DNA from: Onchocerca volvulus
Lineage: Eukaryota; Nematoda; Chromadorea; Rhabditida; Onchocercidae
Direction: 5' to 3'
Assembly: GCA_000499405.2 (NCBI GenBank)
Contig: HG738137.1
Location: forward strand, 7,750,001-7,814,000
DNA length: 64,000 bases
Shown here piece by piece: positions 11,088-23,482 of this stretch (position 1 is the stretch's first letter; the number at the start of each line of letters is the position of its first letter). A program made the position numbers and the translations under genes. The notes beneath the pieces are model-generated. The model saw nothing but the letters and a program-made list of their open reading frames with translations. It searched no databases and was not told where the DNA came from.

Positions 11088-12719
11088 TCACTGATAATCA
11101 CAGTTATATTCCGCAATATCCCAGTTTCCAGCGATAACCTGAAACAGATGGAAAAATTTTACGAGAGAAAATAAAATAAAGTTCAGCAAATTACAAAAAT
11201 AACGTCTAGAATATTTACTTCCGGCACTCCCAATTGAACACCATCATTGTCAACAGTCGAAATTTCAAATTCGTTGTCAGCAACGCAATCGTGATAAATA
11301 CTTAATTCCAGACTTTTACGCAATATTTCAACAGCCTGGAAGAAAGTTTATAATTTATTATATTCGAGATTTTCTAGAATAATCAATGAAATAATTTCGA
11401 AAATACAATATCTAGTTTAATAAATTTAATCTTATTTAATCTTCTTATTACTCAAAAAACCTATCAAAATACCTGTTCTTTTGACAGTTTTCCATCGTTC
11501 TTTCGATGTTCTGTCTCAATGACCTGATTTAGCAACATAGCACCTATACCGGTAGCAACGCTCTTTGTTCGATATGCTACGCCCCTAAAAGGGAAATAAT
11601 TATAGTTTCAAGCGAGTCCAAAAATGGTTCAAATTTTTTAAGAAGAATAGAAAGACTCAAAGAATATAAAGGATTAAACAATGCATTTTCTGAAAACAAT
11701 AAAAGGTATACCTGCTAATACATTGTTTAAAGAATTTAAAGAGGCAGATACAATTGATACTGCCTAAATGTATAAAATACTTGAAAGAGGATACCTAGAA
11801 GTGATAACGCCAATGAACGGCTCAAGTTGCTCATTCTGAGCTTGCATTCCAGCAACTACTAATGTGTTCCAAAGTGGATTCATTCGTGTACGGCGATAAT
11901 AAAGCAACGATGTCAAGAAGCCATGTAACATTTTTGGACTTAAATCAGCATTAGGATCGTGCGATTTCAACTCACATGTCTGCGCAAAAAAAAATATTAT
12001 TAATTATATTAATTTCAAAACAGAAAGTTATCATAGGAGTAGAACGCGTTCAAAACATATTTTAAAAAACAGCATAGACTAAAATAATTTTTTAAATTTT
12101 ATGCACTGAATAATCACAAAGTACTTCCTAATAGTAACTCTCTGTCTTATCCTTTCCAAAAAATGCGAATACCTGTCTTTCGATGACATTTTGCAACCAT
12201 TGGAAATCAGCATGATCACCACCGAATGCAATAATGACATGATTATTAACACGATATTGACGAGTGATGTGGCGATACCGAGCCATTTTACCATATGAAA
12301 CAAGACGATCGCTCATTACAGCAACACCACCATCATATGCCAAAGCACAAACCGTTGTTCCTGTACACGTCGGATTCCTGACAAAAAAAGAAAAAACAGA
12401 TAAGCCCTGCTAATTATTATACAGGAATTGAAATCTAATTCTGTTTTCCTGAAACTCAAAAGTCCCACTGTCAAACTTTCTCATCCAAGCCATCAATTAC
12501 GCAATAAATAACATTAGTGTCTCAACGTCTTTAAAATAAATATTCGGGATGCGCCAAAACTCTTGTAATATACTTATTTTTTAAAATGATCTTAAAGATT
12601 AGAGATTAGATTTTCTTGTAAAATGCACTCTTCTTCAAACTCTATGGTAAAACAAAATGAAATAAAACTTACGTAGTTCTTTCAACTTCGGAAAACGACA
12701 AACACTGCTGTGCGTACAT
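11088..12719 (-). CDS. PSMB4: 20S proteasome subunit beta-7 (PSMB4 / pbs-7 family)
   Basis: This is a non-catalytic beta subunit of the 20S proteasome core, acting in cytosol and nucleus. Six exons join without frame breaks: 12719-12673, 12377-12173, 11979-11795, 11584-11473, 11335-11219 and 11138-11088, giving 238 residues. Family landmarks in order are NPTCTGTTV at the start of the mature fold, [69 protein letters not shown] and a C-terminal NWDIAEY. These follow human PSMB4 segment by segment. The leader before the mature domain is only about 15 residues, shorter than the roughly 45 of the human protein. Every intron has GT..AG ends. A TCTTCAG acceptor ends 12 bases before the ATG and an in-frame TGA lies between them, fixing the start and suggesting trans-splicing. 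An AATAAA on the minus strand at 11031-11026 is a likely poly(A) signal. Confidence 0.93.
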
Positions 12720-13631
12720 TGTTCAAATACTCTGAAGACAAACATTTCATCAAGGATTGCACTTTAACATATAGGAATAAAACATGGCAACAACTTATGC
12801 TACTTTCTTATAATCGTTATGCGCGAACTAATTTTTTAAGCCACGCGACGCGCCTAGCTATTCATTTTGATTCGGATGAGGAAATGAGAATATATTATAT
12901 CAAGCATATCATAATGGTAACGGAGCAATATTCCCAATAGTTTATGATTTTTTATAAAAGCTCTTTCGTCAAGTGCAGAATGTTTTACATCCGAAAAAAA
13001 AAAAATTCTGCATGGAAATGGGAGTATATCAGGAAATAAAATAAAAGTGAACTGATAAGGGCTCTTAAAATATATCATTCAACAATCATCAACATCACAG
13101 AAAGTAAAGGATTGAAAAAAAATTTTCGAAAAATTGGACAAGCATTTATTAAAAGATCAAAAACAGCTCAAGTATAGAACACAGCAAATCCAAACTGTGC
13201 AAAAAGCTAACTTTCATATTTCACCAGTCCAAACTTTATTCGTTATGAAAAACGATTCAATTCAACATGTAACTCATTTCACCGAATAGAAAAGTGATTA
13301 ATGGAAAAAAATTGAATCAAAATCCATGACACAAAACATCATTTTAAAATTAAAAAGTCCTTCTATAATCAAATAGAGACAGCATTAGTGCTTATTCAGA
13401 AATTGACAACATAACAACAATATCTTTAAAACTAGTTATCTTTCATAGAAAGAAAATCAACAAAGAAGTTTTAATTTTACAAACTAAACATAACCAGAAG
13501 TGAATTCGTGAAAATAAACAAAACAAAGAAAGTAATTCACCGAATGCAACTTACAAGAAAGAATATGGCAAAATAAATTCGTAACAATCAATAAGAAAAA
13601 TAAGTGCAAAACAACAGCTAAATTGAATTTC
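12720..13631. other. Gap between DUS1L-like and PSMB4 genes
   Basis: About 0.9 kb separates the stop of the DUS1-type gene (13632) from the start of PSMB4 (12719), both on the minus strand. No gene is seen here. A TCTTCAG acceptor at 12734-12732 feeds the PSMB4 start. The arrangement would allow a two-gene operon, though the gap is long for one. Confidence 0.5.
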
Positions 13632-16600
13632 CTACAATCCCATTATTCCAGAAATTAGCGTTGTTACAATTGTCGTTGTACCATCATGTTCACGATAACA
13701 CCACGGAATCTTTGTAGCAAAATGGAAATTGTGTGCTGAAAATTTTGAAAGCTTTATTCATAGTAACAAACACTGCCAAAATCATTAGAATCACTTGAGT
13801 ATTCGTATGACGATTTCACGCTGCCGAAAACAAGTCGGAGAGTTTGAAATTTTAGAGCGAGAAATCACCAAAATGAAGTTTGTTATGTAAAGATTCTTTT
13901 AATTTATCCATCAATTAGGATTAGATTTTTTCTTTGGTCGAATGAAATTCTGAATATTTTCTTCGAAGTATAATGAAAGGCAATGAAATACTATTCCACT
14001 GCAAGCCCTCGAAAGAGGAAACGAAATTTTTTGTATAAAATGAAAATAATAATAACAAACTTTTACAGTCTTTTCGTTCTGTCGCAGCTTTGAAACGACA
14101 ACAATTCCTACAATAAACGAATGTACAGTCCTGACTGGCTGGTAAATTACAACGTAAACACTTCGAATAAGCTTGATTCTTGCACTGCTCCTTGCGATCT
14201 TCAATCTGTAATTCAGCCTGATCTAAAGACACAGTTTAAAGATTTAGATATGAGCAAAGCTTTAAGAGACCAAAGACAAAAATGGCAGCTATCAATGTCT
14301 TATAAACTTTTTCATTTACATCAAGTTCCCGAAACATGTGTTTTGCTTTGTTTCTGAAAATATATAATTCATAGTTAATCTTCAACAAAAAGGATCCATT
14401 TTTAAAAAGAACTGTAAGAATTCCTCGGAAATATATAAGAAAACGATATAATCTGCATTAAAGATTATGTTAGCCCATAATAAAATTATTTTTAGTTTTC
14501 GAAAAATAATGCAAAATACAAAAAAGGAAAATCATTCCTGATCTAAAAGTTATAACTTTCTTATTATGATGGCACAACTTTTTAGTAACTATGCATATAT
14601 TGATAATTACTTACTTTCCGCTTTTCACGCTTACGCAACTGCCTCTTGGAAAGACCAGTCTTCTGAGCCAAAGCATCAAGTTCTGCTCGTCGTCGTTCGC
14701 GATACAGCGAATCAGAAACAGATGAATCATTGCGCACTGGACGATAATAGGGCTTACAGATCCAATGAGGCATCGATGTGGGCGAGGTAGCCAAAGCTTT
14801 TGCTTTCACTTCTGCAAACGAAAAGATGAAATAAAATTTTTTTCTACCGAATAGATACGGAAAGGAAACCTAAAAACAAATGCATAAGCTTCCATTTCCT
14901 GATAATTACTAATAATCAATAAAATCAAAACATTAAAACTTTAAAATAATGCGAAAATGTGTACCTATAAATTCCAATCCTGAGCTTGAAACCAACTGAA
15001 AAACACGCCTTTCCAAATGGTCCAAAATTTGACGAAATTCTTTTATAGAGCAAACATATGACAAACGTTCACGCAAATCGCTATATTCCAATAAACTGAA
15101 ATTATCTTCGATGTTTTCGAAAAAAGTTTTTCCCACCAATAACCATTTCTTTAATTCCTCAATTAATATAATTTATAACAAACCATAATTCTTCTAACCA
15201 AAGAATTCATCAGTAATAACACTGGAAAAACAGCACTAAAATTTTCCAGAAATTTCAAGGAAGTTAAGGTAAAGAATTGATTAAAAAGTTCAGAAAAAAT
15301 GAATCCGAAATGCAAAAAGCTATCTTCAATTAAATAAATTAAATGAAGTATTCAACGGCTAATTTCGTAAGTCTTTTTCAAGAAGTTCACAGAAAATCAA
15401 GATTTGCATCATCTAGATAATAAGTTCTCTGGGTTAACAGAAATGATTCTTGTCAATGTCAGTAATAATAGTGGATAAGCAATAAAAATATAACAATAAC
15501 AACCAAACCTATGATGACATATGCGAAATAAGTGAGCCCGTACAGCACTGATAGTAGATTCGTAACGTTCTGCAAAATCTAGATATTCACGAGCTACAAT
15601 CCAATTTACTTCGTGTCGTTTTTCAAATAGATACGGATTCGAAAGGATACCTTCAGCACTCATTACCGCACTTGCACCCGTCATTTCTAAGCACCGATCA
15701 ACATCACCGGGTAACTAAATAACAATGACTGCGTAATTTTTTTCATTACTTAATTAGGTACCACATAAATCTATGCAATACGTATATATATGCGTATATA
15801 TCTATGCAATACGTATATATGTATTTCAGCAATTTTCCTCACTTTGGCTATTTTTAAATTAGAATCAGATTTTTCTTGTATTTGTCGCTTATTGCTGATG
15901 TGCATAAAATATAAAAGAACAGAAAAAAAACCTGAATATTTCCATTTACTAAAACTGGCACATCGACAGCATTTACGACGGCACGCATCGCATACCAATC
16001 CGCTAGACCAGTATTCGGACCTCGTTGCTCTCGAGTTCTCCCGTGAACAGTGAGCATGCAAGCACCTGCTTTGACCAAGGCCCTGAAGTTGCATAGTTTA
16101 ATTCATTGAGCAATAGACTTCTCCATTGCAATTTTCATTCTTGAAGAAATCAAATTTCCACTCGATCAGACTGGTAAAAATTAAATCACTGGAACACTCC
16201 GATAAATGCAGTGGAAAAATAAACAGTACCATCAGTCAAACGACTGCTAAATCATATTATTTTGTGTTGCGGTAGAGGAAAAAGCATTTGATTTCAACTT
16301 TTTTTTTTTCGAAAAAAAAAGTAAATTTCATTTATTCAGTATATACTGCAGTAATGTTGCATGTCCATTTACCTCGCATATGCGATCGTTTCATTAATAT
16401 CCTGAAGAATTCGTATCTTACACGACAGAGGTAATCGCAAACGCGAATGCAGCAATGTAACCATTTCACAAATCAATTTTAGATCTTCCTAAAATGTGCA
16501 TTCCTGATAATTTAACAATCAGTGCTAATGTTCGCTCAAATGTAACTTTATAACTTTCGTATGAAATAACTGAAGCAACCAATCATTCATCGCAATCCTC

Positions 16601-16655
16601 AAGATAACTTCAAATTAAAGATAAGATAATTACAACATCGTGGTATGCACAAATT

Positions 16656-16701
<46 letters not shown>

Positions 16702-17622
16702 GAACTAAGGTAGTTGAATATTATTCATAAGAGTTGCCGATAAGGAAATTTTTTCTTGGCAATATACTGCTTCTTTTCCTTTTCGGCGCTAAATTCTTCA
16801 ACAAAGTTATTGGAACTAAACTTAAAATAAAAAAGAAGTCGAAATAAAAAATTTCCAAGAAAACCTGCAAGTATGCGCCATAATGTCCACGTTTAGCGAT
16901 CAGCTGAGGACAGCCCAAGTTCAGATCTACTCCATCACAAAGGCTTTCAACTAACTGGCAAGCGGTTAGCAGTGTCACCGGATTGTTAGCACAGAACTGT
17001 ACAATGAGAGGTCGATCATCAAGGCATGTAGACAATGCCGTATGGCGATAGGTAGCATCGGTGACAAACAGATGCGCATGAATCATCGGTGAAAAGCAAA
17101 GATGCGCTCCATGCTTTCGCAACATCATCCGGAATGCAAGTTCACTAAAATTAACTAATTTCTACAGTAAGACAATTGAATTTCCGTATACTGTGCATAG
17201 ATAGTACTCTACAAGTGATTAAGGTGCTATTGTTTCATATCCAGTAAAAGAAAGGAATGAATATCTTTGTCAAAGTTTATCGATCCTTTAAGAGAATGGA
17301 TACCATTATTTTAATTATTTTAAGAGTGTCAAGAAAAAAGACAAAATTAAGCGCTTCCCATACATTACATGTCTAGACACCTCAAGCTTGTCATGGAAAA
17401 GCTTCAAATAATTACTGACCTATACATTTGATGAAAATAAGTTCAAAAAAGGAGGAACCTTTGATCCACCATTGGTGCTACTACACAGCGAATTCCTTCG
17501 ATTCTCTTTCGCCAAGAAGCTTTTTTAGCTATTTTCAGAGAATCACTAAGTTCTGGTGGATTTCCCTCACAGTTGACGTATTTCCCCACGTGCACGATAG
17601 ATCCGTTGCTACCATTCTCCAT
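13632..17622 (-). CDS. DUS1L: tRNA-dihydrouridine(16/17) synthase, DUS1-type
   Basis: This is an FMN-dependent enzyme that reduces uridine to dihydrouridine in the D-loop of tRNA. Nine exons join in phase: 17622-17459, 17144-16865, 16488-16373, 16082-15932, 15714-15509, 15095-14965, 14811-14615, 14205-14061 and 13735-13632. They give about 497 residues (human DUS1L 473). Landmarks are the APMVDQSELAFR active-site start near 49, [32 protein letters not shown] with the expected catalytic Cys near 133, the FMN-binding [21 protein letters not shown], and [13 protein letters not shown]. The last part is a Lys/Arg-rich segment ([13 protein letters not shown]), then a Cys-rich C-terminal module (KCLRC...[10 protein letters not shown]) like the metal-binding tail of animal DUS1. 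The join between exons seven and eight (14615 to 14205) is the least certain. A strong TTTTCAG acceptor at 14360-14354 opens a possible small exon that would stop in the expected frame. Confidence 0.9.
15771..15820. repeat. Intronic duplication of a 19-bp TATA-rich unit
   Basis: CTATGCAATACGTATATAT occurs at 15771-15789 and again at 15802-15820, inside an intron of the DUS1-type gene. Confidence 0.85.
16659..16699. repeat. Long poly-A tract in a DUS1L intron
   Basis: An uninterrupted A run of about 40 bases lies in the second intron of the DUS1-type gene. It is the longest homopolymer noticed in the window and may be length-variable or misassembled. Confidence 0.9.
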
Positions 17623-18214
17623 GTACTAAGGAATTACCCACCTGTAAACATGAGATATATATTTCACTTCAAATTAAAATTATTTCATTTATCGCGATAT
17701 TCCTTGCCTTGCTACTCTTATCCGAAATAAGTCCATTATGTGCCATAAATCCAATACGGCTACGAGCTTCACGAAGGTCAAAGGTCGGTCTGAATTGACA
17801 TATTACAGGAAAGGCAATCGGATACAAGAAATTTCGCTGAGTGGATCAAGGTGCAATAGGTTTAGAGTTATGTTGCGATTGGATATGGAAGAGAAGCTAT
17901 TGTGCACTGAAGCACACTCGAATGAAGCTTCAATTAGGTGGTTTTAATGGGAGCATAAAGGACATTGATGATGCTACTTTAACCTTTAACGGAGGTCACT
18001 CTAAGGTCAATCTTCACCCTTCGTTATCCACTTGGGAAATTAGTTCAATCCATAATTTCTGAGCCTACAGGCCTCCATCACCTTTTATATGTACCGAAAT
18101 GAAATTGCTATATGCTCAAATTTATGAATCAATGAAAATGAAGTTCGAAAAAAGTCAGGAAATACATAACAATAATAACTTTTTTGCTTTTTCAGAAGTT
18201 GTTTAATAACTCAC

Positions 18215-18316
18215 TTGTTGATTTAGATTTAAACAATCCTCGCGGATTATTTCCTCAAATTCTTCGGTAGTTGACTTCATTCTCGACATCATCATGCATT
18301 TCTGCCTGTCAACCAT
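18215..18316 (-). other. Candidate upstream coding exon, possibly the 5' end of the DUS1-type gene
   Basis: A 34-codon segment starts MVDRQKCMMMSRMKSTTEEF and ends at a GTGAGT donor in phase 0, with an in-frame stop upstream of the ATG. Spliced to an in-frame TTCCTTAG acceptor ending at 17626, it would extend the DUS1-type protein at its N-terminus (reading on as YMENGSNG). The neighbouring TTTACAG acceptor ending at 17642 is out of frame with it and is better placed for trans-splicing. It could also be an exon of an unrelated gene. Confidence 0.35.
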
Positions 18317-18525
18317 GATGCAACCAATGTATCTTCAGCGTGCAAGTATGTCTTCAGGTATTCAACATTCAAGTCTTATATATATGCATGTGATATCTAT
18401 CACTATGTTCATTATACATCTCTGACAGGTATGTGTGTTAGTCTATCCACATGAAATTGTATATGTCTGTTTGCATATGTTACTTTTCAATGACCTCTTC
18501 GATTTTGTAACGTGTTTCTTCGCCA

Positions 18526-18612
18526 CGCCATTGTATACGTATGACGTACTTGTCTGTCCGCCATTTTATACGTATGACGTGTTTATCTGTCCGTCACTCC
18601 GCTGCATACGTA
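18526..18612. repeat. 33-bp tandem repeat with TACGTA palindromes
   Basis: Two near-identical 33-bp units (18526-18558 and 18559-18591), each with TATACGTATGACGT, are followed by a partial third unit with CATACGTATG. The period is a multiple of three, so one plus-strand frame gives a repeated YTYDV peptide, but no gene context supports translation. Confidence 0.85.
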
Positions 18613-20540
18613 TGTTTATATTGCCATAAGATTTGCTGTATTTGTCCGTCTATAAAGGAAAGATAATGTAGAAGTTAATGGATAAGACATATTTGTCTGC
18701 CATTTTAACAAACTTCACTTGCTTTGTGTCTTTCTATCCGTTAGATCTATCGGCAAGGCGTCTACAGTTTTCTACTGAATCGCACTGTTTGCTCACGGGA
18801 AGATAGAGACCCGATGTGTATGAAGTCTCTTATCTTTGTCAACGTGTTGGCGAACGCTCTCAGTCGATTTTAGTTATAAAGAGCGAGTGTATCTGTCAGT
18901 TAATTACTTTACCTTCCATTTATGATATTGTGAATTAACCGGAAGCATGGTTTGAAAAGATCGTTAGAGAAAGATATGATTGAGTAATCTGTTCCGAATA
19001 GGTTCTTTATTATGTTATTTACTTGTATATATCATTCCAGAAATGTTATGTAAATATTGAAGTCTAATTTATTCGATATTTATTCACTTTTCAACGTGAT
19101 ATTTGTTACTTTGTATGTTGTTGCTAAGATTGTTTGAGGGTGGTTCATCTGCTGAAGTTTTAAAATGTTCACAATTGTATTCAAAATACTTTGTTTCCTC
19201 TTTCATTTTTTTTTTTTTCGTTTGAGGACTTCAGTCGATAAACGACCATGTCAAGACGACTCCTCACAAGTATTGAATGGCAACATAGTCTGCAATGTTG
19301 AAGAATGTTGAATGCTGGACGAAAACGTCGTTTACGTGAGAATAATGCATGTTGAGTATTGAGACGAGCAAGGAATCGCAAAGCACGTCGTAACAAAGGA
19401 AACAGAACGTGCTCGAGCACATGCTTATTATATACATGTATCACAGTTTGATAATATCTGTTGAGTAGTGAAATTATTTATAACAATATGAAGAATTTGC
19501 TTTGAAAACTTTAAAGAATAGTATATGATAAAGAAGCTTGTATGAATCATCCTCTAGACATACTCTTAATTTCTGATCGCTTCAAAAATCCCTTTTTTCC
19601 ATCCATAACAACTAATGAAGATATTATATGTCGTTCATGCGGCTTAATTTCGAAGCACGTGAAAATTTACCTTCAGGCAGTAGGACGAATAATGTCTGTT
19701 GGATATACCAGTAGCTTTGACTCATTCCGAGATGAATGAGATAATCTAGTAAGAAATATGGAATCATATTTATTGACATCTTTTATTTTTGGAGATGTTA
19801 TAGCGTATCCGTTCAAAAAATCCGGGTATTTTCACCAGTTGTTATGAATTGTAACATAATTTATTCCTTTTTATTTTTATTTTTATGTGTATTGTTGTGG
19901 ATATTGCTAATTATTTCCACTTATTATATTATTTAGCATTTATTTCTATTTTTATTTTCTTTCATGTTATGATAACTGTTCACAGTATTTTGTGATCAGC
20001 AGATAATAAACTATTTATATCCAGAACTTTAGTTTTTTCATTGCCTTGCGTAATATGAAATATGTTATTTAAAAAAGTTGTTGTTCTGATAAGTGTCAAA
20101 TAATGTCATTCGTGAATGATGTGACGGTTCTTGAGCATAACAAATGCTTCTAGAAGAAAATATTATTATCAGTCAGAGAAAATTCCCAATTCTCTGATGC
20201 ATTTATAATAGTGAATGAAAGTTTTGCGAGAGAAGGTTAAAAATACAAAGAACGAAGGCATCCATCCGTGTTAATAGCTTAGGGAATGTCGTTATGAAAG
20301 TGAAGTATGGTAGAGAAAGATGAGGATATGTGGCAGTCTTGGAGTTTAGGATGGACAAGTGGGAATTGAATTAGCCAAGGATGAAATCAAATTTCAAGAT
20401 ATTACATCAAAATTCTATGAAATTACAAAACTTCAAACAACTTGCATAGTACTATCTTAAATGATCATATGATATTTGGCAGGGCATAAAAGATAGCGCA
20501 TGTATTCGTTTTGTTTTGATTTGCTAAAATTTTATTTTCA

Positions 20541-20551
20541 CTTCTATTCAG
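20541..20551 (+). promoter_or_regulatory. Probable trans-splice acceptor of the WTAP-like gene
   Basis: CTTCTATTCAG ends 37 bases before the ATG at 20589, with no upstream coding exon. This is the usual position and form of a spliced-leader acceptor. Confidence 0.5.
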
Positions 20552-20588
20552 ATTTCGAAAAGATCAGAAGTTCCAACAAAGATTCTTC

Positions 20589-22911
20589 ATGAATATTCAA
20601 AGCAATACATCACCTGAATCAATGCGGGATGAGGATGAGAAGTAAATAATATTATTTACACTTCTTTCTCTGTTCTAATTTTGATTGGAAATGTTTAACT
20701 TGAGCTAAATATTGTTAAATTATTGGAGGGAAACATTTTTGACATTTGTTTCATTGAAATTGTCTCATTTTTGTTCCATTAAATTAAATTTGATCAAAAT
20801 TTTGGTATAAAACGAGAAATTTCGCCCTCTTAAAAAATTTAGACCGTTGGAAAGCTCTTCAAAGCAAACTGACATCGATGAGTTGCAAAAACAGTTGCAG
20901 TTATCTCAGAAACGCGAAAATTTAGCTAATCTGAGATTGGCGGTGAAGGAGAAGCAATTACGCGATTTGTTGGTTTGTTTTTTTTCAGTATTTTCCAAGT
21001 GAAATACGAAGATTTATCCTTAGAGATTTAGATACAAGTTTAAAAGATTTACTTCTCCCAGTTCTGGATCATTATTAAACTGCTATATCATTAGTGGATC
21101 TATTCTCGATTGTTAACTCATTTCTAAGTCTATTATCATGGATATTTATTATATCTAATCAGAACCATACTTCAATTTCCATTTTTTGGTTTGTAATCCA
21201 AATCAAAACAAACATGTACCAAATAGTTTTACACTGCCTTTTGATTATATTTGGAATAATTGTGAAATCTAGACGGTTATCGATCTTTACTTGTTTTTTA
21301 AATTATCGTTTATTTCCACTATATTTGAGAATAACTTATATGTGAAATCTTTTTTAAATGATCTTAACTATTTATTTCATAGGATGAAAATGAATCAATG
21401 AAACGTAATGCGAGTGATGAGAATAAAGCAGACTGTACATTGGTTGATCAAGCGGTTGGAGTGATGTTCTCAGCAATGCGTGATGAAATTCGTAAGGCCC
21501 ATAAAGATGCTAAATTAGCAAAACTTGAATTAAGGGCTCTCAAAAATGGACCGGAAAGGTTAACTGTTTCCGACTTTTTATTTAATTTTCTTCATTCAAA
21601 AAGACTTCGTTGATAAAGATTAAATATTAATTTTTTAATTTGAGTTTCTTTAGTAGTGATACAAAGATGTTAGCAGCACTATGTAAAAAGCTAGAGAAAG
21701 AGAATGCCGAACTTAAAAGTGAAGTAACCAGAACAACTCGTTTGGAAACTGTGTTGAGCTACTGTCGTAAAACTGTTGATGGTTTGAGAAAGCGATGTCG
21801 AGGTAGATTGAAATTGTTTTTCAAAAAATTTTATTTTTTGATTTTTCCTTTTCATGAATTGGGATCTTACTATATTAATGGTGAATTTAGTTTTATTAGA
21901 ACTTATTTATTAGTTCTTTTTCAGCCCTCAATTCTTGGACTTCATCTTATATTTCAAAGTTTTTCTTCCATCTATTCTCTTTAACTATATGGAATTTTCT
22001 TGGATGATTCTGAAAAAAATTGTTGTTACTAATTTGTCATAGCTCAATGTTTTTTTTTTTTTTTTTTTTTTTTCATCTTAATGCAAAGTTAAAATGAATT
22101 ACCATAGATTTCGGAGATATTTTGGCGGAACGTGATGAAGAAATAAAACGTTTGCAAACAGAATTAGCTCGTGCACATGAAGAAAATATGCGGTTGCAGA
22201 AAAATGCAGGTGGTACTCGAGTTTTACAAACACAAAAGGATAACCAAATTTCCGAACAGCACGGTGTTGTGAGCGGTACATTCTTCGTTTTGCAATTATT
22301 TTGATATGTTATATTAAAAAAAAAATGAGAAATTGAAATGGTACATTTTTGGGAGTTGCAAACCATCTGATCTGTTTTATGAATTATTCTGCTTGTAATT
22401 TTCATTCTTTTTTTCTGTGTGCATAATAAACATTGGAAAATTAAAAGAGAAAAAGATTAAAATTTATTTGAATGATTTTTATAGGAATTGATCATAATGG
22501 CAGTGTCAGTGTTGTTACTAATGAGAACGTCGAAGAGGTATTTAGTTATTTATATTAATAAAGCGAATTATTCCTACTCGATATTAGTGCATTTGAAATT
22601 GCTATTCCATTTGTTTCAGATTCTATGAGAAAATTATTTCTTATCGTTATGTGAAAGTTTCATCAAATTTTCAAATTGTTTATCAGATTGTATCAGTATC
22701 CAGTCGAGAGTCAACACACGAAGAACTGGAATTTGATGACCAGATTGATCGAGTTTTGACACCTGGAGCTAGTGCTGTCGAAGCAGTTAATGTTTCCAGT
22801 CCTGAGTCAATTCATGGAGCACCCGAACCAGAAACTATATCCAGCGATGAGCAAGATGTTGCTGATGTATCATCTAGCAAAGATTCATCCATTATGGAAG
22901 GCTATTCTTAG
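20589..22911 (+). CDS. WTAP: WTAP / Fl(2)d-like coiled-coil protein
   Basis: The likely role is that of WTAP, the nuclear scaffold of the METTL3-METTL14 m6A writer, which also affects splicing. Seven exons join in phase: 20589-20641, 20843-20972, 21383-21558, 21654-21802, 22108-22275, 22485-22537 and 22687-22911, giving 317 residues (human WTAP 396). By-eye matches run in the same order as WTAP: REN..NLRLAVKEKQL against REN..VMRLATKEQEM; LVDQAVGVMFSAMRDEIRKA against MVDPAINLFFLKMKGELEQT; then KLELRALKNGPES, CKKLEKENAEL and LAERDEEIKRLQTEL. Heptad-rich coiled coil covers about residues 25-230. The tail (about 240-317) is acidic and Ser-rich with no fold, again like WTAP. The short N-terminus lacks the basic start of human WTAP. 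A poly(A) signal lies at 23068-23079. A generic coiled-coil protein is the alternative. Confidence 0.72.
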
Positions 22912-23482
22912 TAAATAACGTCGTTTGTTTACATCAAATCGATCATTATTAATTTGGTCTGCATTGGGCTTAATTGATAAAATTTTGAACTTTCTACTGA
23001 AAAAATTTCCTTTTGTTTGTATATGCTTTTCAAGTATTAATCCATTCTCGGTCGTTTAAAAGTACATTAATAAAATAAATTTATTTAAAGATACATTCAT
23101 TATATACATTTCAAGATTACCATCATCCACTAATTGTATATATCAGGATTCAAAAATCAAATTGAGACAGATTATCATTTAAATAAATTTCCGAATTTGT
23201 GATAATTTCAGAGATCACTGATCACTGATTACAAGATCTCGAATTAATCTCAGAAATAGATGATTATGAAAAAATGGCTCAATGAGCTCAGTAATAGAAT
23301 GCTTTTGTTTTAAATTATAAATTTCGATGTTATGCTGATAATCAAAGAAAAAAAAAAAAAAGATGCTCATGATTTACATAGATCAACAGCGCTTAGAACT
23401 GGATATTTTATGAATATTTCTAGTATTATCAGCTAGAGAATTTGAGTATTGCAGTACTATGTAATATTGTCGGTAGGTATTA

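Larger units (their letters stand above)
18317..20588. other. Intergenic region between divergent genes
   Basis: This lies between the minus-strand DUS1-type gene and the plus-strand WTAP-like gene. It contains a 33-bp tandem repeat near 18.53 kb, an Arg-rich minus-strand ORF (19181-19444, 87 codons) and a plus-strand ORF of 65 residues at 19542-19739. Neither ORF resembles a family I know and neither has clear flanking splice signals, so I do not call them genes. Confidence 0.45.

Noticed and set aside
17738..18062. Plus-strand ORFs of about 70 codons near 17.8-18.0 kb
   Set aside because: No start context, splice signals or known motif; they lie between the DUS1-type first exon and its candidate upstream exon on the other strand.
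19181..19444. Arg-rich 87-codon minus-strand ORF
   Set aside because: No recognisable motif, no flanking splice sites in phase with the nearby exon at 18215-18316, and the end runs into a poly-A/T tract.
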